Position numbers and translations under genes: made by a program. This document shows positions 36,550 to 48,333 of a stretch of DNA of 64,000 bases, in pieces. The DNA is from Gnetum montanum (taxonomy: Eukaryota > Streptophyta > Gnetopsida > Gnetales > Gnetaceae): contig MNCI01010845.1 of assembly GCA_015680685.1 (NCBI GenBank), forward strand, positions 424,393 to 488,392, written 5' to 3'. How positions within the stretch are numbered: position 1 is the stretch's first letter; every line of letters begins with the position of its first letter. Below the pieces are notes generated by a model. That model saw nothing but the letters and a program-made list of their open reading frames with translations, was not told the origin of the DNA and made no database searches.

Positions 36550-37590
36550 ATGCTAGGAGTTTATAATCGATTTATTATCATTATCTTCCCACTTTAATTT
36601 AGTGAAGTACAAGTGTATGGTTGAACTCTAAGTGAGTCATGTGATATATTGATGTTGTGGGCTCATTTTACTTCTATGCATGTTGAAGATAAGAGGTGAA
36701 AAGAAAGTATAAGTCTAATTGATAATAGAAATATAAATCTATTTTAGCTTATGTTGATAAGTAGTTGTTCTTGTCTTATTGTACACATCTTGGGCTCATG
36801 TAACTATCATTGGGTTACTAAGTGTTACGCTATTTGGTGAACCAAGAAATAATACTATTGGAATTACCAAATGATTACACTTCTACATTTGAAATGAGTC
36901 ATACTCATTCTGCCTTACTAGTAAACATGAAAAGTAAAATACTTTGGAAATGTAAAGAGCTAAACTAAAGTAAACATAAGAATTAAACTAAGTAAGAAAT
37001 TAGCTAATTAAAATAAAGGAACCATGTGGATGTTGCAATGGTGGAAAATAATCTCGATCTTTATTTCTATTTATGAACTATACCCAAGTACACTCCACTT
37101 GAATAAAGATGTTGTACAACTGTTCAATACCACACTATGGGCATTCACTCTATCACTAATTGTAAACTGTGAAAATAAATCGCAAGAGTTTTCCTAATAC
37201 TATAATGAAATTATATGTTCCCAATGCAATCAAGTGTCTATATTTGTAGGGTTACACAACTACCAATACATTGTATTAACAATGACATAGGATGAGTTGC
37301 AATATCGTAGCTATGATATTGTATCTATGATATCATGGTTTGCAAAAATTGATTTCATCATGCCTTCACGACTGACTAGAAATTTGTTCTCAAGTTAAAA
37401 CAAAAGGAGGATAGAGTTCCTTACAAAATTAGGAGGCATACTCAACTTAACATAACTACCTATATACATGACTCTGAATGCCACATTGTGGTTCAAGTGG
37501 TACTTTTACAAAATTATCATGCATAGCATGATGAACACATTTTATAATAACAAAACAAAAAAAAAAAACAAAATTAGATATCAAAGCTCA
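36550..37590. other. No gene recognised
   Basis: AT-rich, only short ORFs; similarity to gag stops here. It could be a deletion junction of the plus-strand element. Confidence 0.4.
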
Positions 37591-37599
37591 ATGTAGCCT

Positions 37600-38852
37600 T
37601 TAGATTCCTAAATATGGTGGCTTCTTTTTCTACTTCTTTTCCTTAATTTTGGAGTTCTGGAATTGATATCACTTGAGAAGTATTTGAAGCTTCTCTTCCT
37701 CTGACCTAAGATCATGTACTATCCATTAAAATTTAGTGATGTTTGATGGCATTGGTACCTCCCATGAACATGGTGGCTGCAAAAACATCTTGTTGGCCTT
37801 CATATACCAAGTCATTAACTACCTTCTTTCTTTCTTGAATGCCCTGGCCACCTTTCCTTGTTCTTGATAATCTATCATTTGGCTAGCCAAGTTTGCTGCT
37901 ACATTTTTTTGTTCTTGGTAGCTAGCTTTTACAATTTCCAGTTTAAATTTTGCCACATGTATTTTTTGGTATGCATCTTTTCGATCTACAAACTCCTTTT
38001 CATACATGGCATAGACTACTGTTACTTATTGTTCAAGCTTATTTCTTACCCTACCTGCTATCAACATGGATAGGTTACAATACCATAGGTTTGCTAATCC
38101 TATGTACTTGATGAGATCTTCTATCTATAGGTACTTATTTTCCACTTCAACCTAGTGGACATGGGTGAGGTTATCTAGAATTGGCTACCAATCTAGTGTC
38201 TATGTTTTGATGGAACTAACTTTGGCCTTAGCCATTTCTTTCTTTTTGATTTTCTTGTACATGCCCACCTAGTCTTTGAAGTATTCTTTGAGTCTTTCAT
38301 GCTTCTTGGCCTTATTTTGCCATAGGCTTATCTTAATTGTTGATTTCTATCTAATGGTGTGGACTTCTTCCATTGATAGGGTCTATTTTCTCTAGCCAAT
38401 TTATTCATATCTTGGTTGATTTAGATGAATTATTCTAGTAGTTGATGAATGCTTTCCTCAAGAACATTTTTCTACTTTTCAACATCTATCAACCTTGTAT
38501 TACCAGCAAAAAGCTTCTTATTTTTCTCCTATAGGGTAGTGATGGCTTTGACATCCACATATGTTTTCACGTCTACCACTAATGTGTTTCACATAGCCTT
38601 CTCCTTCTCCATCTCAACTTGGATATCTCTTACTATAAGATACCTTACTTTTTCTATTCTAAATGCATATAGCAGATATGTGGCTATGTACTGTGCAGGG
38701 TCTCTTCTCTCTACTTTCAAAGTTGCTAACTTAGTATTAGTACATTTTGGTGATTTAATGAAGTAGAAAAATGCTTTAGGCATGGAGTTGAATGGTTTAG
38801 GAGGTGTAAGTCCAATAATAAAGTCCTTTGATTCATGGCTATAAAAAAGCAT
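37600..38852 (-). pseudogene. Coiled-coil coding remnant (possible C-terminal part of family H gene)
   Basis: Minus-strand pieces 38852-38589 (IATYLLYAFRIEKVRYLIV, EMEKEKAM) and 38007-37819 (Lys/Glu/Gln-rich, e.g. YQEQKNVAANLASQMIDYQE) read as charged helical sequence with heptad-like spacing. A Lys-rich stretch in shifting frames lies between them. It sits downstream, on the same strand, of the family H domain at 43374-42400, about where a C-terminal exon could lie. No known family is recognised and the link is an inference. Confidence 0.35.
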
Positions 38853-38859
38853 ATTGAGT

Positions 38860-41640
38860 GATTTTTATAATGAGTTGTTCTTCTCTACCAATGTTAAAAC
38901 TACTATTGAGGACTCAGTATTTTGGGAAAAAGGACACAACATTCATCACAAAGACACTATAAAATTTAATTCTTTTTCTCATAAGGGTGAAATCTATAAA
39001 GTAACAAATATTAATTCATTGTTTGAATCATCTTCAAAGGAAAAGTCATCTTTACTAAAGTGGACAAATCCAATTCACCACAAAAATTATCATTCATTTT
39101 TCTTACAACCAAATACCTAGGAAATTGTATCTTCAAGAAAATATTTACAACTTTTGTCACGTATACAAGATGAAGGTGTTTTTTATTAAAGAATAAAAAT
39201 TAGATGATAGCTATCTCTAGTTGATAAATTTCCAAAAAATTTGTTAAATTGTTAGCAAATTATTTAGTTGATTTTGAATCCAATTTGATGATTCAAAATC
39301 ATCATTTTAGAATTTGCTATGCTACTATCTTTATAATAGTAAAAAGTAAAGATAAAATTCATATATTTAGGTTATTGCAAGATTGAAATAGAGAATGCTA
39401 TTGCAAGAGGAAACAAACCCTAGTATAACTTGGGCAACAAAATCATTCAATTAAGTAAAGGAAAATGATCACAAATCTAGATTGATGGTAGCTATGATTC
39501 CTAATGAACAAAATGTATTCAACCTTCTTGGCTAAGTCTATTAGATGGCATACAATGGAGCAATGATCTTCCTCCTAGTTAACAAATGATGAAAAACCAA
39601 AGGCACATATTCCATGATAAATTCATGTGTGCTATTAGTGGAAATTAAAAATGGATTTTGCATTATAATCTTTAATAATGGTGGATACCGTTGATTCTTT
39701 ACTCTATACCATCATAGGCTAAACCAATGGTAATGATCCCAATCACACATTTAAATCTAAGCCTTCTCAGCACTAGAAGCTCTTGGCCGATTTTTATGTA
39801 GATGCAAATCATGTTAATACTGGTATCTGATTTATTTACAGAGGCAAGGGTTAGGGTTTATTTAAAAAAATGCTTCCATGGCCTACACTTTTCTTTGCTA
39901 CTCACCACCATTCTTCTAGATGTTTCCTACATTAGTGCTTTGTCATTTTCACTTGGTAGTTTCCATTGCAAGTGTGTTGTTGGGGATCTCCGTAAACTTC
40001 TACGAGAAGTATGAGCATGAGAATGTTATAATGAATTTGGAAAAATTGATCATGCAAGAAGCTAAACACCACCTCAAATCTATGTAAATGCTACCTCCAT
40101 TATTGATGTGAAGAAGCTACCAATTTCCATAATTGTATTTACACCTTTGAAACTATGGGACTTAGCATAATTTTATTAAAAAAAAATGTTTCACTAGCTT
40201 GAAGGTTGATCTTATTACCACAAGGGCTGGCCATTGTGTGGATGAGCTACCAAGAGAAAATCACTTAATCCCATCACCAATTGAAATGCTTTGGTGTATT
40301 ATAAAGGTGATTAATTTAACATTGGAGTAATACTTTAAAAAGATATCCATATTATGATATAGAAAAAAGAGAAGATTTATGAACATTTGGTAAATATAAG
40401 TTTATTTTCTATGAGAATTGAAACTTCTCATGGAAGTTGTAACTTCATGATAGTTACAACCAACACTCCAAGATATTTGTAGTTAATTTGATTTTTTTTC
40501 ATTACCAAGGAGACACTTGCCAAATGTGGCTTAAAAATCTCTTAACTTCCTATGGAATTCATAACTTCTTAGGTGGTTAAAATTAAAACATTTAGATATT
40601 TGTTACTCACCCTTAACCTCTAATGAAAGGCTTCAAAGGTAGAAATGGATGAAAGATGGGGAAAATATTTTTTGAAAGAAGAAATTTAAAGATTTCTTGT
40701 AAGATGGCTTGATAAAGACATCATTTTGGCTACTTTGTTTTAATCCTATGAGTTCATTCTTTCCTTTTTTGTTTTAGCTGCTTAGCTAGTGGTTTAGATA
40801 GTATCATGCTTGGCATTTAAATTTGGGACTTTTGGATTACATTTATAGTTCTTTATTGTGTGATAGTAAATTCCTATTAGGATTTCCCATAGAAGAGTTC
40901 ATGTTAGAAAGCCTCAAGAGCAATTTAATAGAGAATTTTATTATTATGTAATGTTTAAGGCTACTATTAAGATTGCTATAAGAAAGCCTCTTCTAAGGAC
41001 AAGCTAGTTGAGTAATTCAATAGTCTAGAGGGTTCAAAAAGTCTTGGTATTTTGATAGGACTAAAATAGTTTTTTGATTTTTAAAGTATATTCCCTTGGT
41101 ATTTGAATTAGAGGTTTTCAAATATTTGAAATCTTGATTGTATGCAATCATTGAAAACTATTATCTAGCCAAAATAGAAACTTGTATGTGGTAGTTTATG
41201 TAGCAATTTTTGGTATTATAGTAGGATTATCTTTAAAGAATTGCTTATTTAAGCCTAGAAAATTTGAACAATTCATAGATATTAGGGATAACTTTATTAT
41301 GAAGTGTTTCCTTACATCAATTTACCTTGCTTAATTTGAGATTTTTAGACAAATCTGCTTTCTTTTCTTTCTCTTTCCATTGAATCTTGCTCTATTTCTA
41401 ATTTTCTTGTGGAACTTTTTCTCTTTGGGAGAAATTAGGAGTAGATTGGCAGAGTTGTGCTCAAATGGTTTTTGTAAAATTTTATTTGTTATAAGTAGGT
41501 ATTATAAGAACCATATAGACTAAGTGATTGAACAAAATAGGAATCTCCAATATTTTACAAAGTTGGCCAAATCTCTTTCATGATAGTCGATTACATTTTT
41601 ATACACAACCCAACTATGTCAACATTCATAATAGCAAACA
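38860..41640. other. No gene recognised
   Basis: AT-rich sequence with short chance ORFs on both strands (e.g. + 38854-39120, + 39802-40014). It could be intronic to the family H gene if that gene really extends to 37.6 kb. Confidence 0.4.
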
Positions 41641-42399
41641 CATACTCATGTTTAACTACTAAGTCTATCTGGAGGTATCTAGGCCTTGGTGTTTCCAGAG
41701 ACCAGTGAGCACCTAAACCTTGTTCAAGGTACTCGTTGGCAGTCACGTCCCAAACGGTCGCCAACACTTAGCTTGTAACCTTTTCACTTCATTTTTTGCA
41801 TGCTTTTCCCTTGTTTTTACCATGAACATCTTTTCTTTCGTTACTATTAGATTGGATTGAATTGCAGTGATATTGTTAGGGATATTAAAGAGATTTTGTA
41901 TGAATTTTCTTATTTGTAGTATTTGATTGAGGACATCTTCATGTTATGCTCAAGTCATAAATGTTTCAACTAGCATTTCTACATCTCTAGTTTTAATAAT
42001 ATCCACTGTTGGCACAATGGAAACATTAAAAAATTCTTTGATGTGATCGGTGATCACCTCTGCTACTCCTACTACATGTTGCATTATCACTACTATGGCT
42101 CCTTCCCCAATTTTTAACATAACTTGAAAACATGTAGTGTTCTCCTAAATTTGTTATGCCTAGTCATCGTCTTTTCCTACCTATAGAGATACCTACCTAC
42201 TAGTAGGTCCTATTGATATCATAGGCCTTATGGTATTATCCATTACTCAGTACAAGTCAAAACCCTCCCTTGCTTCCTAACTGAATGTTTCTGCTATTGG
42301 AAGGTATATAATCCTATTGTGCTGGTGGAGCTTTTTTCTCAAGTCTATCACTAGTAGGCATTGATCCATTAAATCTTTCTTGTTTCTACTATCCAATTA

Positions 42400-43374
42400 C
42401 TGGAATATTACTTTCTAGTATAACTCTTTCTACTCCCTCAGTGCTTGCTAGCTTCTCCAGTTGATCCTTCTTTGTTGCACTGGTTTGAACATCTCTGCAT
42501 AGGATGCATTCTAGGCTTTTCTTTGAACATCATTTGTATATCCTAGAATCTTTTCTTGCTTGCAAAACTTTCTAATTAGACAAGGGAATGGTAGTGTGTG
42601 TTTCCCTACCTTCTTTTCTTCAAACCTTCTTTGGATTTCTAGGAAGAGTAGATGTGCTATATTGGCATTACATTTCCCCATAAGGATGACACTTCCTCTA
42701 ACTGCATAGGTGGAAATCCTATTGAGTTTCTTAGTTGGGAAAAAGTGATAAGCCTCGATCTTGAAATAAATCTTTTCTTTAGCAGTTAATTCACTATATT
42801 CTTTGTCCTCTTTCCCATAGGCTCTCTACAACCATGACTTTTTTGCATCGATGCCAGATCTGATGGATATTTGTGCTACATTGACTCCAACATTTGGGAT
42901 ATTAAGTGCCTTTACAATAGCTTCAACAAAATAAGGTGTTGAGACTCCTTCAAGTTTAATAGTGGCATCATTTTTCTTATTCTTAAAAAATTGATATAAT
43001 TCCCCTAGGTACCATTCACCATTTCTTGACAAAGTTGGTCATATGCAAGAGGCTTGGAGTTAGGTTATGATAGTTTCTAGTGTGAACTACATGAATGGTC
43101 CAAAATTCAATTCCATAATGATTGTGTACATGATGGATTTTTCTTGGGTTACCTAGACACACTCAGCTAATAGCATGAGGTGTTGTCCTTATTTAGGAGC
43201 TGGTGGTACTTCAACCTCTAAGTACGTAGAGTATTTTTTTTGTAGGGGTTTGTTGATGGATGTCTCCTACTCCACTTTTAGCATTTTTTCTCCAACTTTC
43301 CCTTTACCTTGGCCTCTTTTCCTTTTGCTTCTAGGTTGTGAGGGTTCTTTTGCTATAGGTCTTTTCAGAAACAT
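42400..43374 (-). pseudogene. Family H gene: basic N-terminus plus plant transposon-associated domain
   Basis: A single frame can be followed from Met 43374. A basic, possibly nuclear-targeting stretch (PRSKRKRGQGKGK, about 43340-43300) comes first. The region with TLSRNGEWYLGEL (about 43035) and IVKALNIPNVGVNV (about 42920) follows. Then come RGSVILMGKCNANIAHLLF (about 42700) and HTLPFPCLIRKFCKQEKI (about 42585-42535). The last two resemble the 'putative plant transposon protein' domain, which ends with an LPFPxLI..LC pattern; its function is unknown. Several stops (TAG, TAA) interrupt the frame without shifting it. The first exon has a partial second copy at 23.62-23.73 kb (-), so this is a dispersed family. 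The right end abuts the likely LTR of TE-I. Confidence 0.55.
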
Positions 43375-44464
43375 CTACAATCATCAAGAATCCAAGATTA
43401 TCAAAGGATTTTGAATAGATCTCTGTTGCAAATAAAAATCTTGATTGCTAGAATAGGAAGGAAACCAAGGATCCCTAGTGCAAGTAATTCCTCAACCCCA
43501 AATCCCTAGGACCTTCATGATGAAAATGGTATTTAGGGCACCCTAGCCAATCTAGCAAACAAACCATGGACTTAGGACATGCAAAATGTGGAAATATAAA
43601 AAGATCCAAAAAATGCACAAATAATAATTTTACTTTTGAACACAAAACTTAGAACTTAAAACTTTATTGAGAAAAGAATAAAGAATAAGTTAGATAAATG
43701 TGTACAAATGGTGCCTAAATGAGCAAAAAGGGGGTTCACTTGAGTAAGAGTTTAAAGCCTATTGAAGTTGAGATGATCTACTTTACAATCCAGGTGCTAA
43801 GCCACTCTTGATGTTATCAAACCTTCATTTGCTATTACAACCTTGGATCTGCTAATTTGATTACTACTAGGGGTAAGAAATGGAAAATATTTGGATGCTA
43901 AGTTACTCCACACTACATTTGGAGTCCCAAAAGTGAAATGTTAACAAACAAATCCACCAAATCTCAAGGTCTCAATGCTTCTACACTGGGGTTCAAGACA
44001 CTACAAGTATGGGAACTTGCAAGAGCTCTTAAGTGCCTAAAAATGTTCCCAAGCGTGGAGTTGTGTGTATGCAAATTGTTGCTAAAAATTACTGAAACTT
44101 GTGAGTATAGGATATTGTCAAAAATGCTAAACCTATCAAAATGGTCCAACCTTGTCCAAAAAATGTGTGTAACCTATAAATGGTGTTGGAGTTTGGCTTT
44201 TATAAGGTTTTTGGGACATGAATGGGGCTACAAACTCAATGTAATTTTGGTACAAATTGGCTATCAAATTCAGGTGAAATGGGTGCCGAAATTTGGGGAT
44301 TTACTAAACATAGTAAGTGCTTCCCTCCATGGCCATTCCATTTACTAAAAATAGTAATTGGGGCACCCCTTCCATGCTAGAGATGAATCTTTCACGTTGA
44401 GCTCTCCACCATGCTTGTTGAAGTGGCTAGTCAACGTTGAAGTGCATAACTTGATGAATTTTTC

Positions 44465-44790
44465 TTCTTGTGGCTTCCATGCTAGGGGTTTGAAATTTCC
44501 ACACTAGGGGATGGGGAACTTTCTAGGCTAGGGAAAATGTTTACATGCTGGGAGGGGGAACTTTCTAGGCTAGTGGGAACATTTCCATGCTAGGGAAAAA
44601 ACTTTCTAGGCTGGGGTAAAAGTTTCAATGCAAGAGAAAAAACTTTCCAAGCTGGGAAAAAAACTTCTAAGCTAGGGGAAAACTTTCTAGTTTGAGGGGA
44701 AAGTTTCCAAAATTTACCTTTGGTCTCCACATTGAAGGGAGGAAAAGTTTTAAAACCCCCATTCTTCCACACTAGGGGTAGGTGAGATCT
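44465..44790. repeat. Tandem repeat inside TE-I LTR, ~33-bp units
   Basis: Roughly nine imperfect units built from TTTCCATGCTAGGG and AAAACTTTCTAGGCT, most regular at 44500-44720. Confidence 0.75.
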
Positions 44791-44883
44791 ACCCTCATGC
44801 ATGTGCTTTTAGTAGAGAAAAATTTCTACCCCTTTAAAACCCATCAAATTACCTTTTTTGCATTCCAAAAGGCATTTTTGACA

Positions 44884-44906
44884 CCCCCTCTACCCCCCTC
44901 CCCCCC
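44884..44906 (-). other. Possible G-quadruplex sequence in TE-I LTR
   Basis: Minus-strand G runs of seven, six and five bases separated by one to four bases. The long runs could split to supply four tracts. The family-wide function is unknown. Confidence 0.4.
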
Positions 44907-45128
44907 AAAGCCTAAATATAGATACTAGGTGACTTTTTCACTTAGGGAATGAGGCTTTGACCACTTGTGAGGTATTTTTTAGCTCCAAAAGTATATAAAG
45001 TATGTGAAATTTCCCATTGTGGGTTACAATTTTCACATTTACAATGAAATTTTACCTCAGGTTCCATGGGGTGAAAGATACATGATGAGGATTAGTTATA
45101 ACATGCAAAATTTTGTGATGTTTCAATA

Positions 45129-45143
45129 GTCCCTCTTTGTTGG
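45129..45143 (-). other. TE-I polypurine tract
   Basis: Minus-strand CCAACAAAGAGGGAC, three bases before the LTR edge. Same form as in TE-D and TE-J. Confidence 0.75.
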
Positions 45144-45239
45144 TATCTGGAGGATTGACCTAAGAGGCACCAACAAAGAATACAAAGCACCACTACATAT
45201 TATAATGTTACAATGCATAGAGGCCACATGAGAATGAGG

Positions 45240-45365
45240 CTATCCCAGTCACCAATGTTGTTAGTCTAAGGTTGTGGTAGGTCATGGTACTAGTTTAAGG
45301 CCTTAGCAAGTTGTGTCACCAGTTTAAGGTCATAGAAGACCATTGAAAGTAGGCTTGCTTGTTGA
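45240..45365 (-). repeat. TE-I motif array after integrase
   Basis: On the minus strand: TATGACCTTAAACTGGTGAC, AAGGCCTTAAACTAGTACC and ATGACCTACCACAACCTTAG. Three to four copies of the same motif that follows integrase in TE-D and TE-J. Confidence 0.7.
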
Positions 45366-45376
45366 AAATCTATCAG

Positions 45377-46493
45377 CTATATGTAGTATGGTTTCATATA
45401 GGAACGATTGACTAAATTGGCCAACTCATCCCCATCCATGTCATCTATTTTTAATGCTCCATTTACATAGGCTCTAGTGACAAGGAAGGACCCTTTGCAG
45501 TTGGTTGAGGATTTGTCCATGTACTCATAGATGGCCTTGAGGATGAGATTCCCCTCCTTGATATTGCACATTGTCAGGTTATGATGATGTTGTCACTTCT
45601 ACCTCTCCTAATAGTGCTTGATATGATCAAGATCTTGCATTCACTACTCTCCCATCAAATCCAATGCTACTATCTACAACTCCTTGCTTTGCTTGTGATT
45701 GATGAAGTCAATCAAGGCTACTTGGAGCAATGGTACCTATAATTCAAGAGGTTAAACAGCTTCAGAACCATAAACAAGGCTATAAGGGGTCATGCTAGTT
45801 ACCGTGCAATAGGTTATTCTATATGTCCATAGTGCATGGATAAGCTACTCATGCCACTTTTTCTTACTATTATTGAGCATCTTCTTAAGCAAGTTGATGA
45901 TGGCCTTGTTGCTCACTTCTACTTGTCCATTGCCTTGGGGGTAGTAAGGCAATGAGAAGGAATGCTTAATGCCTAGGTTGTGATAAAAATCCTTGGTTTC
46001 TTGGTTGCTAAATTGAGGTCCATTATCTGTAACTATGATCATGGGTATGCCAAAATGAGCTATAATGTTGTTTAAGATAAACTTGCAAAATTGTTCAAAT
46101 GTGGTCTTCCTTAGGGGAATAGCTTCAACCCACTTAGTAAAGTATTCAGTTGTGATGATGATGAAGCTATGCCCTATGGTAGATTTAGGCATTATGGGTC
46201 CAATGATATCCAACCCCCATTGTTAAAATGGCCATGTTATCTAGGTTGTATGCAACTCAATTGGTGATACATATATCAAGTTGCTATATCGTTGGCATGT
46301 GTGACATCGCTTAACCTTTTGCAAGCAATCATTTTTCATATGGAGCCAATAGTAGCCTAACCATTTAATCTTACTATCCATGGTTCTAGGTCCTATATGT
46401 CCATCACAAACACCCTCATGAACCTTATCTAGGATTTTTCTAGCTTTGGTTTTTACAAAGAACTTTAGGAGTATGCCATCATAGGACCGTCGA
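45377..46493 (-). pseudogene. TE-I integrase, cut by the TE-J insertion
   Basis: From 46493 down: RSYDGILLKFF, the zinc region with HEGVCDGHIGPR and CHTCQRYSN (about 46310-46280), then MDIIGPIMPKSTIGHSF (46213 onward), the core Asp in TEYFTKWVEAIPL, VTDNGPQF (about 46035-46010), and YYPQGNGQVEVSNKA with its Glu (about 45930-45890). All three catalytic acidic residues are present. The C-terminal NLVNRSYMKPYYI ends at 45377. Closely resembles the integrases of TE-D and TE-J. The reading is broken at 46493 by the TE-J LTR; the upstream part of TE-I must lie beyond the right window edge. Confidence 0.85.
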
Positions 46494-46649
46494 TGAAACA
46501 CCATAGAAATTGCAAATCGGCCTTAGGTGAAGGTTTGTGACTAGGGCGAAAGTTCACGACAAAATTTTAGAAGATAGAAACAAGGCAAAGCAAGGCAAAG
46601 AGGCACATAGCATCAAGTTTCCAAGTTCCTTTTACATTTCAATCTTACT

Positions 46650-47175
46650 GTGTTTTCTTTCTTTACGCTACATTACGCAACATAGCGTAGTGTAGCTTAG
46701 CATAACTCTACTTAGCATAGCCCAATAGCAGAAAGTAACTTACTTTAGCAATTTTGACAAAGTTTAAAGTTTAAAACTTGTCGCATATTTGGCTAAGTCT
46801 TTTGCTCAGGGCTGAGTTTACGCTCCGTTACGCAGAGCAGCGTAACGAGCTTCAAAGAAGATAAAGTTAGAGTACAAGGAAGAGCCGCAGATTGATTTCT
46901 TTTCTTTGCAGATTGGTCGCTTTACGCTTATTACGCTATGCAGCATAGACAAGCGTAATTTATTGTAAAGTTGACCATTTTTTACACTCTATTACGCTAT
47001 GCGGCGTAAATGAGCATAAAATAGCTTGAATCAACTATTTCCATGCTTTGTTATGCTCTGTCATGCAACGCAGTGCAAACAAGCGTAAAGTAGCCTGAGA
47101 CCAGCTAAGACAATGCCAAACACACATCTGTTATCCACACGCACAATACGCAGATGAGCGTGTTGTGCGTAATCA
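46650..47175. repeat. U3 array of inverted TTACGC / GCGTAA words
   Basis: Six clusters, e.g. TTTACGCTCCGTTACGCAGA followed by GCAGCGTAACGAGC (about 46809-46842), and TTACGCTATGCAGCATAGAC with AAGCGTAA (46928-46960). Each can fold back on itself. Spacing is roughly 60-150 bases. The same clusters occur at 62605-63115 in the 3' LTR. Position upstream of the TATA box suggests enhancer or protein-binding sites; that is inference. Confidence 0.7.
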
Positions 47176-47338
47176 CGAGGCAACTTCAGCAAAAGTGGCT
47201 GACAGTGTATTTCGCCCCTTCTCCCAGAAATGTGATGCGACATAGTCAATTTCAACATGAAATTGGATAAGTCAACGGTATTTTGAGGGTTCGAGACATG
47301 TGTCATCAAGGCCATGCCTTCTCCACGTGTTGTTGAAC

Positions 47339-47347
47339 TTATAAATA
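47339..47347 (+). promoter_or_regulatory. TE-J 5' LTR TATA box
   Basis: TTATAAATA in the LTR, also at 63282-63290 in the 3' LTR and at 22627-22635 in the TE-D 3' LTR. Confidence 0.6.
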
Positions 47348-48082
47348 CTCCAGTTGATGAAGAAACAAGGGTTGGCATCTTCAACTTTTGGCAATTATCA
47401 CCTTCGAGCAGAGACAATAGACATTTTGAGCGTTGACAGTAGGAGCGATCAGTCCTTTGGTGAAAAATACAGTTCTCTCCATTGCCGATCATTGGCAGTT
47501 TGAGCAGAAACTACCAAAAGCAAAGGGAACAGATTAGAAATTGAGAGATCATTTGGTGCGGTTAGCAACATCCATCGATCAGACACAGTTGATCGATAGA
47601 CATTCAGGCTTGACCTTCCTTATGTCCCATCTTTGGCTTACGAGGTAGACTGAGCTTCATTCTGTACTCCTTGCTGAACAATTTTCTTGATATTTTGTGT
47701 ATGCTCCGCACAAGATAAGCGGAATTTTTCCATTGGTGTATACAATATACCCAGTTTTTAGGTCAAAGCACAGATCTGGAAATTGTGCATTTTTCTTAAT
47801 CCGATCCTTCTTGTCATGTTAACGATATCAATTATTGCAATTTATCTACATCATTTTCTACTCCTTTTACGATTCATCAAATCAAATTGTCCCACGGAAT
47901 ATTTATAATATTCATCAATTTACTGGTTGAGTAAGTCCCTTTCTGATCGACAAGACCGTTCAGGACACTGCAGATTCATTTTCTCAAGCACAGCCCTCGC
48001 ACGGATCCATGGTTAAGATTGTGTACACGGATTTTTGTTTGGTATTTTCTAGCTATCGACATTTTCTGTCGTTACATTGTTC

Positions 48083-48100
48083 TGGTACTAGAAGGAGGGC
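48083..48100 (+). other. TE-J primer binding site
   Basis: TGGTACTAGAAGGAGGGC, six nucleotides after the LTR end. Confidence 0.78.
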
Positions 48101-48333
48101 TGATAAAGCTTCAATCCGTATTTCATGGGTAGCCCTGTAAGCGATCTGTACCCGCGTCTCTAAAAAAAAGTAAACGTAATACCTCTAGGGAAGTTTATGA
48201 AAAATCGTGTGGTGTAGATCGGTCACAGTAACGGTTCCTTTGGAATCCTGCAGGGCAAAAAGCCTAATCGTGACCTTCTTTGTCTATCACCTTTTTAGAT
48301 CTAGTCGCTTATTATCGTTAATCTATTTGACCA

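Larger units (their letters stand above)
43424..45125 (-). mobile_element. TE-I 3' LTR (left limit approximate)
   Basis: The edge at 45125 reads TGAAACATCACAAAATTTTGC on the minus strand, directly after a polypurine tract, like the TGAAACACC edges of TE-D and TE-J. The other limit is my guess: TGTTGCAAAT at 43424 would give about 1.7 kb, similar to its relatives (1769 and 1583 bp). It contains a tandem repeat (44465-44790) and a C-rich run (44884-44906). The plus-strand ORF 43938-44348 lies inside it and shows no family. Confidence 0.55.
46494..48076 (+). mobile_element. TE-J 5' LTR (1583 bp)
   Basis: Starts TGAAACACCATAG and ends ...GTCGTTACA. Matches 62437-64000. TTATAAATA box at 47339-47347. 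The upstream half (about 46650-47175) holds inverted TTACGC/GCGTAA words, listed separately. The minus-strand ORF 47492-47061 is a chance reading. Confidence 0.88.

Noticed and set aside
43938-44348. 136-residue plus-strand ORF
   Set aside because: It lies inside the TE-I LTR, shows no family motif and is on the opposite strand to the element; most likely chance.
47061-47492. Minus-strand ORF in the TE-J LTR, with a similar one at 63106-63435
   Set aside because: Present in both LTRs only because the LTRs are copies; it covers promoter sequence and the TATA box.
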